Shown one piece after another: positions 21,200 through 31,300 of a stretch of DNA of 64,000 nt (within the stretch, counting starts at the first letter, position 1; every line of letters starts with the position of its first letter). The stretch is from Symbiodinium natans (Eukaryota > Sar > Dinophyceae > Suessiales > Symbiodiniaceae), in assembly GCA_905221605.1 (NCBI GenBank), contig CAJNDS010002077.1:124001-188000 (forward strand), in the 5' to 3' direction. The notes under the pieces are model-generated. The model was not told where the DNA came from and made no database searches. It was given only the letters and a program-made list of their open reading frames with translations. The position numbers were made by a program, and so were the translations under genes.

Positions 21200-21350
21200 A
21201 ACCCTAAACCCGAAATAGAATCTAGAGTTTAAAACCTAAATTTTAACTCTAAAACCCTAAACCCTAGACCCTAAACTCTAAAACCCTAAACCCCAGACCG
21301 TAAACTCTAAAACCCTAGACCATGAACTCTAAAACCCGAAACCCTGAACC
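21200..21350 (-). repeat. CCCTAAA/ACTCTAAA variant array
   Basis: Alternates AAACCCTA with AAACTCTA units, a higher-order variant not seen elsewhere in the window. Confidence 0.8.
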
Positions 21351-21439
21351 TATCTGGGCCTTTGTTTTGATTAGGATTAGGGCCCTCTGTTGAGGGTACG
21401 CAACAAAGGGACCCCAAGAAAGCTATCGAGCTGACACTC

Positions 21440-21479
21440 TCATTCTCACTCCCAATCGCACTCGCACTCGCACTCTCAC

Positions 21480-21518
<39 letters not shown>

Positions 21519-21597
21519 CTGTCTCTCTATCTCTCTATCTCTCTCACTCACTCACTCACTCACTCACTCTCTCTCTCTCTCTCCCTCTCTCGCTACA
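21440..21597. repeat. CT-rich microsatellite
   Basis: CACTCT, CT, TCTA and CACT runs in series. Simple sequence. Confidence 0.95.
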
Positions 21598-21599
21598 GC

Positions 21600-22365
21600 C
21601 CGCCCATGATCCGCAAGGCACGGTCCTGTGAAGGGAGGTGGGGGGTTAGGAACTCAACACACGTCCCGCGCAGAGCTCAACTTACCTCCCTACTTCCATT
21701 GTGATAAGGAAAAGTATCAGGTGTGGGATCACCCTGGCATGCATGATGAACAACAAGTACTGAGAAGAATTCACCTTCTCCAAGCTGGCCAAACAAATGT
21801 CGATATATTTACGTATGTTCAGGAGTATGTTTGAGGCTTAGTGATTCGTTTGTGTCTCTTCCGTGTCCCCATGAGGTAGAATATAGCAAATATACTTAAG
21901 GTGTACTCTTAATGTTCATTATTGTAACTGCATGTAAACTGCGATTTGTATTTCCTAAAGTGGGCGGGAGAGGTGGGCCGGGAACATGCTTCATTCCTTT
22001 CTTTACACATCTGATGATACATATGGAACATACTGCGAACGATGCAGGTCATTAAGCCTTACTTGTGTTCATGAGTATTCTGCAGGTGCCCAAAGGTCAC
22101 GTTTTGAGAAAGTGTTGATCGGACTTATACTCAGCACAGCAATGATAGCCAGGCCATGATGCTTGCACAATGAGTCGTATGAACGATATTCGCTACATGA
22201 GTCATGCTAACTGTTATGTCAAGGATGTTACCAATGTGAGCGTACTCAGTGTATGCACTGAGAAGAAACACCACAAAACGAATTGTAGTTCAAATAGGTA
22301 GATGTCAGAAATGCTAAGTCTAGTTTTTCGATTCTTGATCTTCTGCCAGCGTAGAGACACAGCGA
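21600..22365. other. Unassigned stretch free of telomere-like units
   Basis: An unusual 750 bp with almost no telomere-like units and lower G+C. A 68-codon plus-strand frame (21628-21834, HCDKEKYQVWDHPGMHDEQQ) reads fairly naturally but without codon bias. It may be intergenic. Confidence 0.3.
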
Positions 22366-22371
22366 GTGACC

Positions 22372-22552
22372 ACAACCCGAGAGTATCCAGAAGAGAAACC
22401 CCGGAGCGCCCAACCGCAGGCTGGAGTGCCCAACCCCAGAGTATCCGCACAAATCCCTGGAGTGCCCAACCCCGGAGTATCCCCACAGAATTCCTTGAGT
22501 GCCTAACCCCAGATTATTTCCAGAGTATCCCTGGAGCGCCCAAGTCCAGAGT
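22372..22552. repeat. ~36-bp minisatellite
   Basis: About four to five units of GAGTGCCCAACCCCGGAGTA plus TCCCCACAGAATTCCT-like filler. On the minus strand it reads GYSGVGHS repeats, probably not coding. Confidence 0.85.
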
Positions 22553-22682
22553 GTGAGCTCGCAAATTTCTTGCCTGCAGGGTGGAGATGTTCGAAGTAAA
22601 ATATTCCATCTACTATAATGGGTGAAATTGTCTGGGTGCAACTATCCCTAAACCCGAAACGCATTTGCTTGGGAGGCACTGC

Positions 22683-22750
22683 GGCAGTGCCTCCGCCCAG
22701 GCGGTGTACGAGGGCGCAGCAGGCGTGCTGTGGCCCGGGTTCCGCACGCC
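22683..22750 (-). CDS. Exon with Pro-rich segment and a Trp
   Basis: Minus-strand frame GVR and then NPGHSTPAAPSYTAWAEALP, strongly G/C at third positions, acceptor CCGCAAG. The 3' end lies in a short palindrome (GCACTGCCGCAGTGC) where GC or GT donors are possible. TAWAEAL resembles DPWLEALRSQ of the next exon. Confidence 0.6.
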
Positions 22751-22811
22751 CTTGCGGTTTAGGGGCCGGGCTTCGTGCTGAGGATGTGGCATTGTAGGGG
22801 AGCTACTGTAG

Positions 22812-22889
22812 AGCTTCTTTTCTGGAGAAGGGTTGGAGACTTGGGATCAAGGCCCAGATCACCTCCTGCTGCGGAGAGCAGCTCCTCGT
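22812..22889 (-). CDS. Exon of the gene downstream of the helicase
   Basis: Minus-strand frame DEELLSAAGGDLGLDPKSPT and then LLQKRSS, with acceptor ATTCCTAG and a probable GT donor near 22811. Third positions are mixed. A fold-back repeat copy (22950-23032) lies in the intron before it. Confidence 0.5.
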
Positions 22890-22949
22890 CTAGGAATATT
22901 TAAAGCGAGGTTTTCGGCCTTGTGGGGGCAGCCCTAGGCTTATTTTCCA

Positions 22950-23032
22950 CCCTGTTATACTGGCAGTCGGGATGATAATAGGGGTACTGCAATCCCTGTT
23001 AAGGACTGCTAGTAAAAGGGGGGAACATCCCA
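22950..23032. mobile_element. CAGTCCT fold-back family
   Basis: Shares GTACTGCAATCCC, AAGGACTGCTAGTA and GGGGGGAACATCCC with the copies at 14.5 and 15.4 kb. It lies in the intron upstream of exon 22812-22889. Confidence 0.75.
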
Positions 23033-23493
23033 AATTCATGATGTGGCCTCAAATCTCAGAAGTGCCCCCGACATCCCAAGAGGCTAGGGACTTCGGATCA
23101 TCCATGGCAGGAAGACCTTTCTTGTGAGGTGGGGCACTGCAGGTGACCTAAACCCAGCCCTCCCTACTTTTAACGAAAACAGGGGACCCCCAATATAGAT
23201 CCCCAAAAAATGGGATCCCCCAAATGGTGCCCCTTGCTTCGGAAACCCCCAATCAATCGAGAGACAAAAAAACCAGCACCTTTCAAGGGAAGATGGAGAT
23301 CGCGGAGGGCTTTAGGGGCTCGTGAGCTTCCGAGCTTTCAGGGCTTTACGGGCAGTCCTAAGCAGGGAATTACGGAGGGTTAGCTAACTCGTTGTAGCGG
23401 AATCCCCCTATGCAACCTATCAGAAACGCCCCTCAAGTGCGTAGGTCCCTAACTTGCTAGCATATAGTCCACGCAAGGTGCCCGAACTCCTCA

Positions 23494-23562
23494 ACCTAAA
23501 CCCTAAACCGTAAACCCTAAACCCTAAACCCTAAACCCTAAACCCTAAACCCTAAACCCTCC
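23494..23562 (-). repeat. CCCTAAA array
   Basis: Ten units left of exon 23565-23675; it runs into the donor-side GTGGAGGG of that exon on the minus strand. Confidence 0.95.
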
Positions 23563-23564
23563 AC

Positions 23565-23675
23565 CTCGCCTCGGTAGGACGTGCATCTTGGGGTGCCTGA
23601 GGAGCTTGGGACTCGGACAAAGTCGTCGGCGCCTGCGTCAACAGCGTCAAGCTTCCCACCCCGCAAACCCTCCAC
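23565..23675 (-). CDS. Exon bounded by the octamer GTGGAGGG
   Basis: 37 codons, phase 0 to 0, including KLDAVDAGADDFVRVPSSSG. It starts right after CAG with GTGGAGGG, and the following intron starts with the same GTGGAGGG after GAG, so AG/GTGGAGGGTTT occurs at both ends. CCCTAAA and TTTAGGG arrays flank it. The protein is acidic and then Ser-rich; no domain recognised. Confidence 0.6.
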
Positions 23676-23686
23676 CTGGCCGTAGG

Positions 23687-23785
23687 GTTTAGGGTTTAGG
23701 GTTTAGGGTTTAGGGTTCAGGGTTCAGGGTTCAGGGTTCAGGGTTCAGGGTTCAGGGTTTAGGGTTTAGGGTTTAGGGTTAATGC
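23687..23785 (+). repeat. TTTAGGG/TTCAGGG array
   Basis: TTTAGGG units with a homogenised block of six TTCAGGG units in the middle, convergent with 23494-23562. Confidence 0.95.
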
Positions 23786-24639
23786 TGGAGAGTTCCTGAT
23801 GATTTGGAGTCAAGATCTGGATTCGGGGTTACGGGGTAGGGCTCTAGGGGTTTGGGTTGGGCATGTAGGGGTTCAGGGGGGTTCAGTGATTTTGGGGCTT
23901 CGTAGGAGTTTCCAATCCTAGGGATTGTGGACGCAGGGCTTTGAGGGTTGTAGAGGTTCCAGGGTTTGGGGTTTAGAGCTTCACGGTTTCAGGGCCTTGG
24001 GGTGTAGGGCCCTTCCGAGCCTTCTACAAGACCGCCTTTTTCAATTTCAGTGTGGCAACAAGCTGTGGTTGCAATGAACCCCCCTTTTTTGTCGGCACTA
24101 CCTTCGCCACGCAACTGGCACGAAGCCTACCGGGTTTAGGGTTTAGTGTTTAGGGCTTCAGGGGTGTAAAAACCTAAACCCGGAACCCTAAACCCCTAAA
24201 ACCCACACCCCAAACCCTAAGCCCTAAACCCTTGAGCCTCAAATCGTTGGACCCATGGCGCCTCTAAGGCGTCTGCGGTGGAAGAAGGCTTCTGGACATC
24301 AGCCTCCTTCTCTGGAGATCTCCCTCAAATCCCCAAGTTCCTACCTTAAAGCCTGAACCCGAAAGCGCCAAGCTCCTGAACCCAAAGCCCGAAGACCTAA
24401 ACCCTAAACCTGAACCCCAAAACACCCCAAGGACAGTAGAGTTCCTGAGATGGAATGTGCCGGGCACCAGGTGCCCGCTTGCCCTGCATTTAGGGTTTAG
24501 GGTTGGGGCGACAGCAGGGCTTGACCGCCAAACTCCAGCTATTTGGGGTTTTAGGAAAATAGGGACCCCGCAATATATCTCCAAATAGCAGGATTCCCTT
24601 CCAATAAGAACCCCAAGAAGGTAGCCCCAATTTCGGAAA

Positions 24640-24725
24640 CCCCCATGTCCCCCCAGAGCCCTAACCCTGCACCCTGCCCATGTCCGTCTGCACCCTGCAC
24701 AGATCTCATGTCCCCCTCCGTGAAA
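24640..24725 (-). CDS. Possible exon
   Basis: Minus-strand frame ASPFTEGDMRSVQGADGHGQ between decayed repeats. It is close to a copy of the dispersed repeat at 24540-24650. Low confidence because a repeat-derived frame (24264-24764) overlaps. Confidence 0.3.
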
Positions 24726-24762
24726 GGACTTGCCTAACCCGCAACCTCTAAACCCTAAACCC

Positions 24763-24880
24763 AAAATCTAAAGCCTAAACCCTAAACCCTAAACCCTAAA
24801 CCCTAAACCCTAAACCCTAAACCCTAAACCCTAAACCCTAAACCCTAAACCCTAACTAAACCCTAAACCCTAAACCCCAG
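24763..24880 (-). repeat. CCCTAAA array
   Basis: About 16 units, left of the exon-like spacer 24880-24995. Confidence 0.95.
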
Positions 24881-24995
24881 TTGGCCCTACAACTTGAGCT
24901 ACGTCATGGGCCCCGAGGCTGGGTCTTGATCAACATTCTGGGGGCCCTTTTCTGGTGGCCGAATACATCAGAAGCATGCCTTGACAGACTTATCC
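24880..24995 (-). CDS. Possible exon between convergent telomere-like arrays
   Basis: Minus-strand reading PPEKGPQNVDQDPASGPMT. On the plus strand the frame LALQLELRHGPRGWVLIN is also open. It is bounded by CCCTAAA on the left and TTTAGGG on the right, like other exons here. Confidence 0.35.
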
Positions 24996-24997
24996 TG

Positions 24998-25152
24998 GGG
25001 GTTTAGGGTTTAGGGCTTGCGGTTTAGGGTTTGGGTTTAGGGTTTAGGGTTTAGGGTTTAGGGTTTAGGGTTTAGGGTTTAGGGTTTAGGGTTTAGGGTT
25101 TAGGGTTTAGGGTTTAGGGTGTAGGGTTTAGGGTTTAGGGTTTAGGGATTTA
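24998..25152 (+). repeat. TTTAGGG array
   Basis: About 21 units, among the longest perfect runs, ending next to exon 25170-25304. Confidence 0.95.
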
Positions 25153-25169
25153 AGACGGCTTACAGATTT

Positions 25170-25304
25170 CAGGCTGCCATGTCAGAGCCCTCCTTCAAGA
25201 GCTCCAGGGGCTGCTCTGCCGCCTGCTGCATCATGTCTCGCGCAAGCTCCTTCCGCACGCAGGGGTTTTGAAGGTGGAGGGTGTAGGCCCCGATGCGAAG
25301 ATCA
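25170..25304 (-). CDS. Exon downstream of the helicase core
   Basis: Minus-strand frame from acceptor TTGTTTAG reads DLRIGAYTLHLQNPCVRKEL and then a Met/Gln/Glu-rich helix ending in GSDMAA before a stop. It may be the terminal coding exon or may be cut earlier by a donor. I recognise no domain, and phase to the previous exon is not continuous, so one exon may be missing. Confidence 0.6.
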
Positions 25305-28300
25305 CTAAACAAAACCAGAGATAACACAATGTGTGTACAAAAAAGAAACATACTAAAAAACACATATATATATATATATGTATATGTATATGTGTACGTA
25401 TACGCAGTGGCATGTAGTTAAGGGAACCACGTGGTTGAAGGTCTAAGGCTGAAGATTGGCTTCAAGCTTGAGGGTACGAAAACCCATGTGTGGCTTTGGG
25501 CGGTTTAGGGTGGGGCTTCTGTAGAGTAGAGTAGACCATGTATGTCTCTACATGTCATGTCCACCGAAAACGAATGTCCTCCTGCTCCCAGTTGTTCTCG
25601 AAGTAAAAGATTCGAGCGTCCTGCATCGCCCAGCTGCTTCCCGCACAGGAAGGGTCGCTAGCTGAGCTTCGCACACAGCACGGAAGAATTTGCCACTTAA
25701 AGCTGGATGGGAGGAATCTCCAAAAGCCAGAAAGGGTGGCGGCTTTGCCTGTTACCTCACCACGAGTAGCCTGAGCCACCGAGTGGGATGAAAGGCTCGG
25801 CTTGGGAAAGGAGACACGCCGCATCAACAAATCATGGTTTCAAACATCCCGACCCCGAAACAAAGCTAGATGACGTGCATTGGAACATTGGCGCTCCAGG
25901 GACTCTGCTGGATGCGACGTGGGGACCCTCCAGGAATCCTCCGTGGGGTTGTCTGGAAGTGTTGCGCTTGGGTACTCACGGTGCCCTCATTGCTCTGCGG
26001 CATTTTTTTTGGTCGGGATTTTCTCTGCACTCCAGGGGAAGCTCCGTGGGATTCTCCCAAGAAGACTCGGGCATGTTCTGCGGGACGCAAATGGGCTCCA
26101 GGGGCGCTCTGCATGATTCTCTGGCGGGCGAGGAGAGATGGGAGAGGGAGACCCGGGCAGGAAACGCACACTGGGGGACATAAGGCCCTAGGGTTTCAGC
26201 GCGCGGTGCGCTCATGGCCCGACGCTACAGGGCTCAGACAGAGTCTAAAGCTCAAGGGCTGGCCCCACCTTGACTCGCGTTATCTGGAGTTTTCTGGGCC
26301 CCCGAATAGCCTAGGAACTGAAAAAGATGCATCGGTAGTAGATTTATGAGGAATCTATAGGACTTCAACAAGGAGAAGCGCAACCGCAGGGGGTCCTAAA
26401 CCCTAAACGCTAAATGCCGTCCTTCTTCCTCGCTCTGCCAGCACCCTGAATGTGGGACTTGGCGGTGTAGAACGCATCGTAACCTGCTAGGGCTTAGGGC
26501 TCACGGGTTGGGGGGGATTCAGGCTCTACCGCACTGCGTCTGCAAGTAGGGGCTTAGAACGCTTCAGAAGCCGAGCGCGCAGCGGATCACCACGTTGCAG
26601 CTGGGCACGTCGATGCCTGCTGCAGCTTTGCTATTCAGCACCCTAAGAAGAACGCAGGGTATCCAACACCGTGCTCTACATGAAACCTCTACATGTGTAT
26701 AAATGCATACGCACCTTGTAGAACACCACAAGGCCCGTGACACTTGTGTCTGCAAAACGGCTCCCTGAGGATAGTTCTTAGTGTTAAGGGTAGGTCTCTC
26801 TCTCTCTCTCTCTCTCGCTCGCTCGCTCGTAGATATATGTATATATACCCCGATACTAGATGTGTGAATATATATATATATATACATATACATATACACA
26901 CATACACACGTTCGTACACACATAGATACATAACAAAATAACTAACATACATACATACATACATACATACATACATACATACATACATACATACATACAT
27001 ACATACATACATACATACGTACATACGTACATACGTACATACGTACATACGTACATACGTACATACGTACATGCATACATGCATACATGCAGACATGCAT
27101 GCATGCATACATACATACACATTCCTTTTTACAAACGTGTGTATGTATGTATGTATATATATATACACACATGGTGCATTTAGATAGATATATATACACA
27201 CACACGCACACACAGACCGGGGCGGCGTAAGCCACAAGCTACCCCTCCATTTTGCCCCCCCCCCCCCCCCCTCAACATCCACAACCCTAAGCCCTAAACC
27301 GCAAGCCCACCCACAAGCCTAACCCTAAACCCTTACTAAACCTGGAGCACCGTTCCCTGCCTTCCTCCAGAGCCGGAGTGGCCACCATCACCGGGCAGAT
27401 GCCCTCTGCGAAGGCCCGGAGAGCCTGTCAGATATGAGGTGGCTCCCCAGTGGGCCAGGAATACAACGGGCAGGCTACTTTACAGAGGGTAGCTTGCTGT
27501 CCCCTAACAGGGCAATCATGGAAACCTAGCCCAGCAGTATAATGACCATGCAGTGAAGCAACATGGCCCTCAACCGACAACCTCGGCATGCCATGAGACC
27601 CTGTAGTTGCATGGTCTTAGGCTTGGCTGATGCTTCCCCGCTGCGCTTCGGAGCCTGCATACCCCCCCCCCCCACCCCCGAAATTCCCCCCCCAAAGCCT
27701 AACTTCGACCCCCTTCGCACTCGACGCATCTGCTTCGTCCTAAGCCCGAAACTCAAAAAAGTCCTAACCCAACCCAAACCATCAATCTTTTGGACGCCCA
27801 GGAAACGCCCATAGTCAAACATCGCGGTCCTTCTGCTGCCCTGCCGAGCTCATCGAGTTCACCCCGCTCAGGTACCTTGCGTTCAGACGGCGGGAGATGG
27901 GCGGAAAGGGTGTTGTGGGTGGCTCATGATGTCTATTCCAGCCGGGTGCCCTAAGTCTGGGGCTGCTCTCCTGCTGGGTTTACTGGTTCCAGATTAAGAA
28001 GGGTTTGTTGGTTGAGGGAATTTGGGTGAGGAACTGTACATCCCAAAGTTGTCGTCGTCTAGACTCGTCGAAATACCTTATTTCAGGGTCTTGGGGGCCA
28101 TGCCTTTTGGAGTGTTACATGTGCCCCCAGCTTTATGGTTAGTACACAAACGGAAAACTTCAAACCTAACTTCGAGACCGCCCTCAATTCCTCACTAAAC
28201 CGCTCAACCCCTAAGCCCCTAAAATCACTGGCCCCCTAAGCCCGAAACCCCAAGCATCCCGAAACCCTGTCAGGTCTCAAGGACAACCCAACACCCCACA

Positions 28301-31300
28301 GAGAAAGCACCAGAAATGGAAACCGTTGGCCTGCTTAGTGCAGGGTTGAGGAGTGTTGGTTCAAACACCAAGAGCCCTTCAGCCTAAACCTCGAGCCCAT
28401 ACGACAAAACCCAGGTACTGGGTGACGGATTTACCCAGGTAGTGGTTGATGGTGGCGGCCAGCGGGTACGCATCGTCCGCCTTGAGTTTGTAGGGTTTAG
28501 CGTTTGGGGGGGAAGCCTTGCGGGGTTGAAGGTGTATAGGGTTCAGGGGGTTTAGGGTACACTTCCCCAAAGCCCTGCCTTCTAGACTTCAGGCTGAGGG
28601 TTCCGGGCTTTAGTTCAGAGCAGCAACGACCCTGAAGCTTCAAGGTGCTTTTGACGTCGAAGATGAACCCCAAGCCTCTGAGTCTGCGGAGCTTCTCGGT
28701 CTTTGGTTCATAGCGAAGGTATCGTGGAGCGAGAAGCTATAATCTTGGAGCCTGAATAATTAGAATAGGGTTTTTGTGGGTTCTTATAGCCTAAATATAA
28801 ACGGACTATAAGGGAATAGTATTTGTGATTATTCCGACCTCTATATTACACCAGGGCCCTTGTAAGCCGCTACGTGGAAACTGACCTAGATCAGTTTTCC
28901 GCTCACCGTAGGTATATGTGTTGTCAGCCGTGCCTGTGTTTGCGGGCGTTGTGGGTACTTCGCGGCAGAGGAACACGTAAATAGGTTGCCAGCATAGGAC
29001 GCTTCGATTCACAGCGGGCAACAGTTGACCCAGTCTTACCTCTAGGCCTAGACCCTAAATCCGAAACCCCAAGTGAAGCCTACACCCCTAAACCCTAACC
29101 CTAAACCCTTTGCCCGAACCATGAACCCTGACCCGTTAGCCGCAAGCTCGGAGCCTGAGCCACAAAGATGATAATTCGGTTTGGACAGGTCGGATCGCCT
29201 TGGGGGGGGGGGGGGGGGGGGAAGCGGGGGAGGGGGGCAGGGCACGCGAGTTGAAGAAGAGCCTAAGGGCAGGATTTCAGGTTTTCGGGTTGAGGGCTCA
29301 GGGTCGATATACAGCCTGAAGCACTGCTTTGCTTGCACAATGGGGCTGAGAAAGGTTGCCCTAATTAAAACCTATGTACGATATACAACCTTTCACAAAA
29401 AGAGAAAAAAGAACGAGCGAGCAGGGTAAATTGGAAGCTCCTGGGGTCCTAGAGAAAAATTCCGGGAACCCCCGGCGCAAGGAAGGCTTTAAACCCAGAG
29501 GGCTGGGGGTTTTGTCATAAGTAGGCTAACTACGGTTAGAACACTTTTTTAGGTCCTTACACTTATAACTACCCACTCAAGCCCGGGTTTAAGGTTGAGG
29601 GTTTATAGGGCCAAGGTTGGGAACCTGGAACAGGTGACATGTCTTTGCCAGGAATGCAGCGGGAATATCTCCGCGGGTTTAAGGCCAATTCTATGACGGA
29701 TTGGGCCATTTTGGGGGTATACTAAACCCTAAACCCTAAACCCTAGACCCTAAAGGAGGCATGAAGTATGCCAAGGTGCCGTAAAAGTCCTTCAGCAGCT
29801 GCACCAGCACCTCCTGGGCTCGGCTTTGGAGCTCAACCACTAAGGGCTTCAACCTCAAGGTCAGCTGGAACCACTCGTTTTACACCAAGGGGTCTATGGG
29901 TGTCGCGTGGCTACGTGAGGCCTTGACTTTGGAACAGCCCGGCTACAGGAAACAGGGCCTTCGGGTTAAGGCTTGATAAGAGAGCAACTTCCTACGGCGC
30001 CGAGGCGGCTTGGCACCCTGACTCAACCTGACTCGATTCCGAAGCAGAGCCCCCAACAACGTAAAGCTGCCCGCCTGAACCTTGAACCTTCATATCCCTA
30101 CATTCAACACCCCCACCAAACCCCTAAACCCGGAATCCTAAACCCCAAGTCCCCTCTTTCGGTGCGGCCGCGAAGCCAGTTTGCCAGAGGTGGCCGCCTC
30201 GCTCGTCGGGCACAGGGAGTCCCAGGCGGCCTTGCCAGTGCGGGGGGGGGGGGGGGGTTTAGGGTTAGGGTTTAGGGTTTAGGGTTAGGGTTAGGGTTTA
30301 GGTTTAGGGTTAGGGTTTAGGGTTTAGGGTTTGGGGTTTAGGGTTTAGGGTTTAGGGTTTAGGGTTTAGGGTTTAGGGTTTAGGGTTTAGGGTTTAGGGG
30401 TTAGGGTTAGGGTTTAGGGTTTAGGGTTTAGGGTTTAGGGTCTAGGGTTTAGGGTTTAGGGTTTAGGTTCAGGGTTTAGGGTTGAAGGTTTAGGGCAGTT
30501 TAGGGTTTAGGGGCTCGACATGAAAGGAACAGGGAAGCACATGGAAGTCACAGGAGAGTCTCAGGAAAGCAACAGAAAGGCACAAGAAGGCAACAAAGAG
30601 TCACGTGAATGCAGCCGGCACATATGAAGGAAGTCTGATGTACCATGCTCCAGGGATAAATTTCTCGTTTAAGCTTGGAACACTTAACAATAGATTCTGG
30701 AACCTTAACACCAACCGTGAGTTGCAAACTGGCCGCGCCGGCTTACCCTCAACCCCCCCCCTCCCCCCCCAAGACTTGGCAAATCCAGAAGTTTAAGGCT
30801 GCGTAGGACTATTTGGGGCTTTCGGGTGTAGGGTATTAGGGTGTTAGGGCTTCGGCCTTCAAGTTCGGTTCAGGGCTGAGGGTTAGGGTTTGGTTTGGGA
30901 AGGACCCTGCGGGAGTCCTTTGTGGCTCCAAGAACCCTTAGTAGCCCAGCCACCATATTATCACAAGGGTACCCTGTTTTTGGTTGGTTACTTTATAAGG
31001 GAACCCAGTGCCAGAACCAAAGAAAGGGTAAAGAGTACCAGTGGGCTACCAAGAGCCCGACGTGGCCTCGGCCTCTGACACCCTGGCGGAGTCTGCGAGC
31101 TTCTGGTGGAACCTGGCGTACTTGGAGGCTCATTTGGGTACTTGTAAGTAGCGTTGTAAGTAGGGTAACTTATAGGCAATGCCTTGTTTAGGCTAATTAC
31201 TTATGATACTTAGAAGTACCCATGAACCTCCAAGTATGGGACAGTTCCAGACAAAAATGCCTACATCTTGTTGGATTAAGCCAAGAGCCCCCTAAACCCC

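Noticed and set aside
24264-24764. 166-codon minus frame
   Set aside because: Composed largely of decayed telomere-like units (GLGFRS) and a dispersed repeat; only short parts look exon-like.
26564-27282. Long Cys/Met/Tyr frames of up to 197 codons
   Set aside because: They are translations of CATA/ACGT microsatellites inside a helicase intron.
28379-28570. Glucose-6-phosphate dehydrogenase (INHYLGK resembles DHYLGK)
   Set aside because: Phase and order join this exon directly to the helicase motif IVa and V exons; no other dehydrogenase motif nearby.
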